DNA of 8,569 nt from Bacteroidota bacterium. Its GTDB lineage: Bacteria; Bacteroidota; Bacteroidia; Bacteroidales; VadinHA17. The translations under genes and the position numbers were made by a program. This document shows, in pieces, positions 6,899 to 8,569 of this stretch; the stretch's first letter is position 1, and every line of letters begins with the position of its first letter. The stretch is from the NCBI GenBank assembly GCA_030613125.1, contig JAUWMO010000146.1, forward strand, positions 1-8,569. Reading direction: 5' to 3'. A model generated the notes under the pieces. It did not search any database, had not been told where the DNA came from, and saw nothing but the letters and a program-made list of their open reading frames with translations.

Positions 6899-7948
6899 AT
6901 GAGATACATATTCAAAGCTGGTTTTCTGTATTTATTTCTTTTAATTCCTGTTGTGTCCCACGCCCAAAGAACAGATATTATGATCCTGATGAATGGAGAT
7001 CATATTACCGGTGAGGTAAAAAAGCTGGAATACGGGGTTTTGGTATTTAAGACAGATGATATGAAGACCCTGAACATTGACTGGTCAAAAGTCAGATCTG
7101 TTAAATCAGATAAAACCTTCGAAGTTACAATGACAAACGGGATGATCTATTTCGCATCATTTGACACTACCTCAACTCCTGATCAGATTAGACTTATCAC
7201 CCAGATCTATCCACAGTTTTATTCTATGGAAGTAGTTAAATGGAAGGTTGTAAGTATTATTCCTATAAAGAATATTTTTTGGAGCAGGTTCGATGGTAAA
7301 TTCAGCCTTGGTTTTGGTCTAAATAAAGCAGACCGGTTAGCGAAACTGAATTTTAATGGTAGTCTGTCTTACCGGTCAAAAAAAATAGAAAGCTCCCTGA
7401 ACATGACTTCGAATATTTCAAGTACCGATAGAGGAGAAGACAATAGCAGTACTAACAAAAACCAAAACATTAACTACTCGTTATATTATAATGTTTCAGG
7501 GAAATTGTATGTGGGTTCAACGGTCAGCGCGGAACAAAATACCGAGCTTGGGATTGATCTTCGTGCTCTGGTTGCGGCAGAGATTGGTAGAAAAATGATA
7601 CAGACCAACTTTCATACTCTCCATTTATTAGGTGGATTGCAGGTGAACAGAGAGTGGGCAGCCGATACACTTGCTTCCAATAATTTGGAAGGGGAAGCGC
7701 TCATTGAATACAGGATTTTTAAATTTCAGCATCCAAAAGTTGATGTAACCACCAATTTAACTGTATTTCCGGGATTAACCCAATGGGGAAGGATCCGTAC
7801 CGACTTTAACCTGGATGTTACCATTGAGATTTTCAAAGATTTCATTTTCTCAGTAACTCTTTATCATAAATTTGACAACAGACCACCTTCTTCAGCCGCT
7901 TCCTCAAATGACTGGGGAGTTAACACTTCTATAGGTTACACATTTTGA
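6899..7948 (+). CDS. DUF481-like outer-membrane beta-barrel protein
   Basis: The 349-residue product begins with a clear Sec signal peptide (MRYIFKAGFLYLFLLIPVVSHA, likely cleaved before Q23). Residues about 25-90 form a small beta-rich domain with MNGDHITGEVKKLEYGVLVFKTDD (31-54) and IDWSKVRSVKS (60-70), a pattern known from the N-terminus of Bacteroidota DUF481 proteins. From about 127 to the end there are alternating hydrophobic strands (for example KFSLGFGLN, KLNFNGSLSYRS, KLYVGSTVSAEQ, FIFSVTLYHKF) and a terminal strand NTSIGYTF ending in phenylalanine, the usual C-terminal signature of outer-membrane barrels. The DUF481 family includes YdiY-like salt-induced outer-membrane proteins; its transport role, if any, is unknown. 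No plug or TonB box is seen, so it is not a TonB-dependent receptor. It is 155 bp from the peptidase and may have its own promoter. Family call is good; function is unassigned. Confidence 0.82.
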   Translation: MRYIFKAGFLYLFLLIPVVSHAQRTDIMILMNGDHITGEVKKLEYGVLVFKTDDMKTLNIDWSKVRSVKSDKTFEVTMTNGMIYFASFDTTSTPDQIRLITQIYPQFYSMEVVKWKVVSIIPIKNIFWSRFDGKFSLGFGLNKADRLAKLNFNGSLSYRSKKIESSLNMTSNISSTDRGEDNSSTNKNQNINYSLYYNVSGKLYVGSTVSAEQNTELGIDLRALVAAEIGRKMIQTNFHTLHLLGGLQVNREWAADTLASNNLEGEALIEYRIFKFQHPKVDVTTNLTVFPGLTQWGRIRTDFNLDVTIEIFKDFIFSVTLYHKFDNRPPSSAASSNDWGVNTSIGYTF

Positions 7949-8017
7949 TTTTAATCCCGGCAGGTCTCAAAAATCCAGCTCAGTTAAACATAGAAATCCA
8001 TCTTCTTAGGGTGAGGT

Positions 8018-8040
8018 TAACCGTTAAATGCTAACCGTTA
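8018..8040. repeat. Two direct copies of TAACCGTTA
   Basis: TAACCGTTA occurs at 8018-8026 and 8032-8040, 14 bp start to start; each copy is itself nearly palindromic (TAAC-n-GTTA). They lie 70 bp after the DUF481-like gene and open the structured 621-bp gene-free stretch 7949-8569. No function is assigned; between 7949 and 8017 I see nothing notable. Confidence 0.4.
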
Positions 8041-8053
8041 TATCAATGAGACT

Positions 8054-8085
8054 CAAATTTCATGTACGAAGTACCTTGAAATTTG
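8054..8085. repeat. Inverted repeat CAAATTTCA/TGAAATTTG with inner GTAC pair
   Basis: CAAATTTCA (8054-8062) is a perfect complement of TGAAATTTG (8077-8085). Inside it, GTAC (8064-8067) and GTAC (8071-8074) pair around GAA, one base off centre, so the hairpin has a small asymmetric internal loop. It could stop transcripts from the DUF481-like gene but no T-tract follows. Confidence 0.6.
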
Positions 8086-8096
8086 TAAGTCGAATT

Positions 8097-8126
8097 CCTG
8101 CCTGCCGAAACGCCAGTACAGGCAGG
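8097..8126. repeat. GC-rich hairpin CCTGCCTG/CAGGCAGG
   Basis: CCTGCCTG (8097-8104) pairs perfectly with CAGGCAGG (8119-8126) around a 14-nt loop. It abuts the next hairpin with no spacer, as in modular dispersed repeats. Confidence 0.6.
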
Positions 8127-8158
8127 GATCCCGAAAAGACGGAGTCTTATTCGGGATC
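8127..8158. repeat. Strong 14-bp hairpin with single-base bulge
   Basis: GATCCCGAA (8127-8135) pairs with TTCGGGATC (8150-8158); after one bulged base, A8149, the stem continues with AAGAC (8136-8140) against GTCTT (8144-8148), closing on a GGA loop. With 14 pairs it is the most stable local structure in the window. There is no T-tract downstream, so a terminator role is not favoured; a structured repeat element or a transcript-stabilising hairpin fits better. Confidence 0.75.
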
Positions 8159-8187
8159 TCATGGGGTTATATTCCCTGTCTCTTGAG

Positions 8188-8438
8188 GCGACAAATATTT
8201 GAAATTACATTGACTCCGCCAGCGGTCGGGCAGGTTGTCGCTTGCGCTAAAGCTTGTGCCTCCGTCCTCGCCGTCGCGTAGCCGCTATGGCGAAGCACGG
8301 TAAAGGTTATTCGTCACAAGATGTGACTCAGGTATTCGTTCCTCCGTCACTCAACGTTCGGCGACACGCGGACAGCAACGGGGCACGGCGGGGTAGTTCA
8401 TTGTTAAATGTTATATATCATTGGTATTAACGAATACC
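8188..8438. other. GC-rich, gene-free repeat-like block
   Basis: No long reading frame is visible here on either strand, and base composition is visibly richer in G and C than in the genes around it. Short repeats recur: CCTCCGTC at 8259-8266 and 8341-8348; GCGACA at 8188-8193 and 8361-8366 with the inverted copy TGTCGC at 8236-8241; TCGCC/GGCGA pairing across 8268-8293; the hairpin GTCAC/GTGAC at 8313-8327; and a perfect 10-bp inverted repeat GGTATTCGTT (8331-8340) with AACGAATACC (8429-8438). This looks like accumulated dispersed repeats rather than a gene or a recognisable structured RNA. Confidence 0.5.
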
Positions 8439-8481
8439 CCTTAGGAAGGATGATTGATGAAGGAATTGACTATTGACAAAT

Positions 8482-8569
8482 TGTGGACTGTGGATTGGGG
8501 ACTGTAGACTGTGGATTGGGGATGGCGGACTGTAGACTGTGGACTGGGGATTGTGGACTGCGGATTGGG
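8482..8569. repeat. Degenerate 7-bp tandem repeat array (consensus TGTGGAY), cut by window edge
   Basis: Twelve complete heptamers in uninterrupted 7-bp phase run from 8482 to 8565 and a thirteenth starts at the edge. Units are variants of TGTGGAC/TGTGGAT: TGGGGAC, TGTAGAC, GGCGGAC and TGCGGAT also occur. The TGGGG variant recurs at 8496, 8517, 8545 and 8566, that is at 21-, 28- and 21-bp steps, so there is a higher-order three-or-four-unit period. Two TTGAC-type heptamers (8466-8479) just before it may be decayed units. The array is G-rich on the plus strand. No flanking cas genes or unique spacers exist, so it is not CRISPR. Confidence 0.9.

Noticed and set aside
8441..8569. Minus-strand reading frame open from the right edge to a TAA at 8441-8443 (42 codons), rich in PQST repeats
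   Set aside because: The frame is just the heptamer array read on the other strand; its composition is low-complexity and no start or domain is visible. It could be the tail of a gene beyond the edge, but nothing here supports that.
8483..8569. Plus-strand GTG frame open across the heptamer array
   Set aside because: A tandem repeat with one stop-free frame is expected to do this; there is no ribosome site, and a stop lies immediately upstream at 8474-8476.
8482..8569. CRISPR array
   Set aside because: Units are 7 bp, contiguous and without spacers, and no cas genes are present.

Overview
The window looks like a chromosomal segment from a Bacteroidota bacterium (probably Bacteroidales/Marinilabiliales-like; the level below phylum is a guess). 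The coding DNA is AT-rich. Starts lack clear Shine-Dalgarno sequences, and two TAnnTTTG -7 boxes of the Bacteroidota type lie in front of plus-strand genes. The proteins (exported M1 aminopeptidase, exported calcineurin-like phosphoesterase, three-domain aminopeptidase P, small DUF481-type outer-membrane barrel) are a typical set for this phylum.

Layout. On the minus strand, an exported metallophosphoesterase (1491-3386) is followed after a 29-bp gap by an exported M1 aminopeptidase (1461 down to the left edge, 3' end missing); they are probably co-transcribed. A short divergent intergenic region separates them from three plus-strand genes: a proline-racemase-superfamily enzyme with a Cys/Thr active-site pair, read as trans-3-hydroxy-L-proline dehydratase (3517-4551); a cytosolic Xaa-Pro aminopeptidase of family M24B (4941-6743); and a DUF481-like outer-membrane protein (6899-7948).

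Three of the five genes suggest a common theme: taking apart proline- and hydroxyproline-rich peptides, such as collagen-derived ones. The exported M1 enzyme would trim N-terminal residues, aminopeptidase P would cut Xaa-Pro bonds in the cytosol, and the dehydratase would consume the trans-3-hydroxyproline released. This is inference from families and proximity; the 389-bp gap between the dehydratase and peptidase P argues against a tight operon.

The gene-free stretches are unusually structured. Positions 4586-4790 hold a chain of perfect or near-perfect hairpins, two of which share bases and cannot form together, followed by a twin 10-bp palindrome. The 621 bp after the last gene hold another run of hairpins (one with 14 base pairs and a single bulge), a GC-rich repeat-like block unlike the rest of the window, and a degenerate 7-bp tandem array with 21/28-bp higher-order spacing that runs off the right edge. 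These look like dispersed intergenic repeat elements rather than genes. No tRNA, rRNA, CRISPR array, transposase or defence gene was seen.
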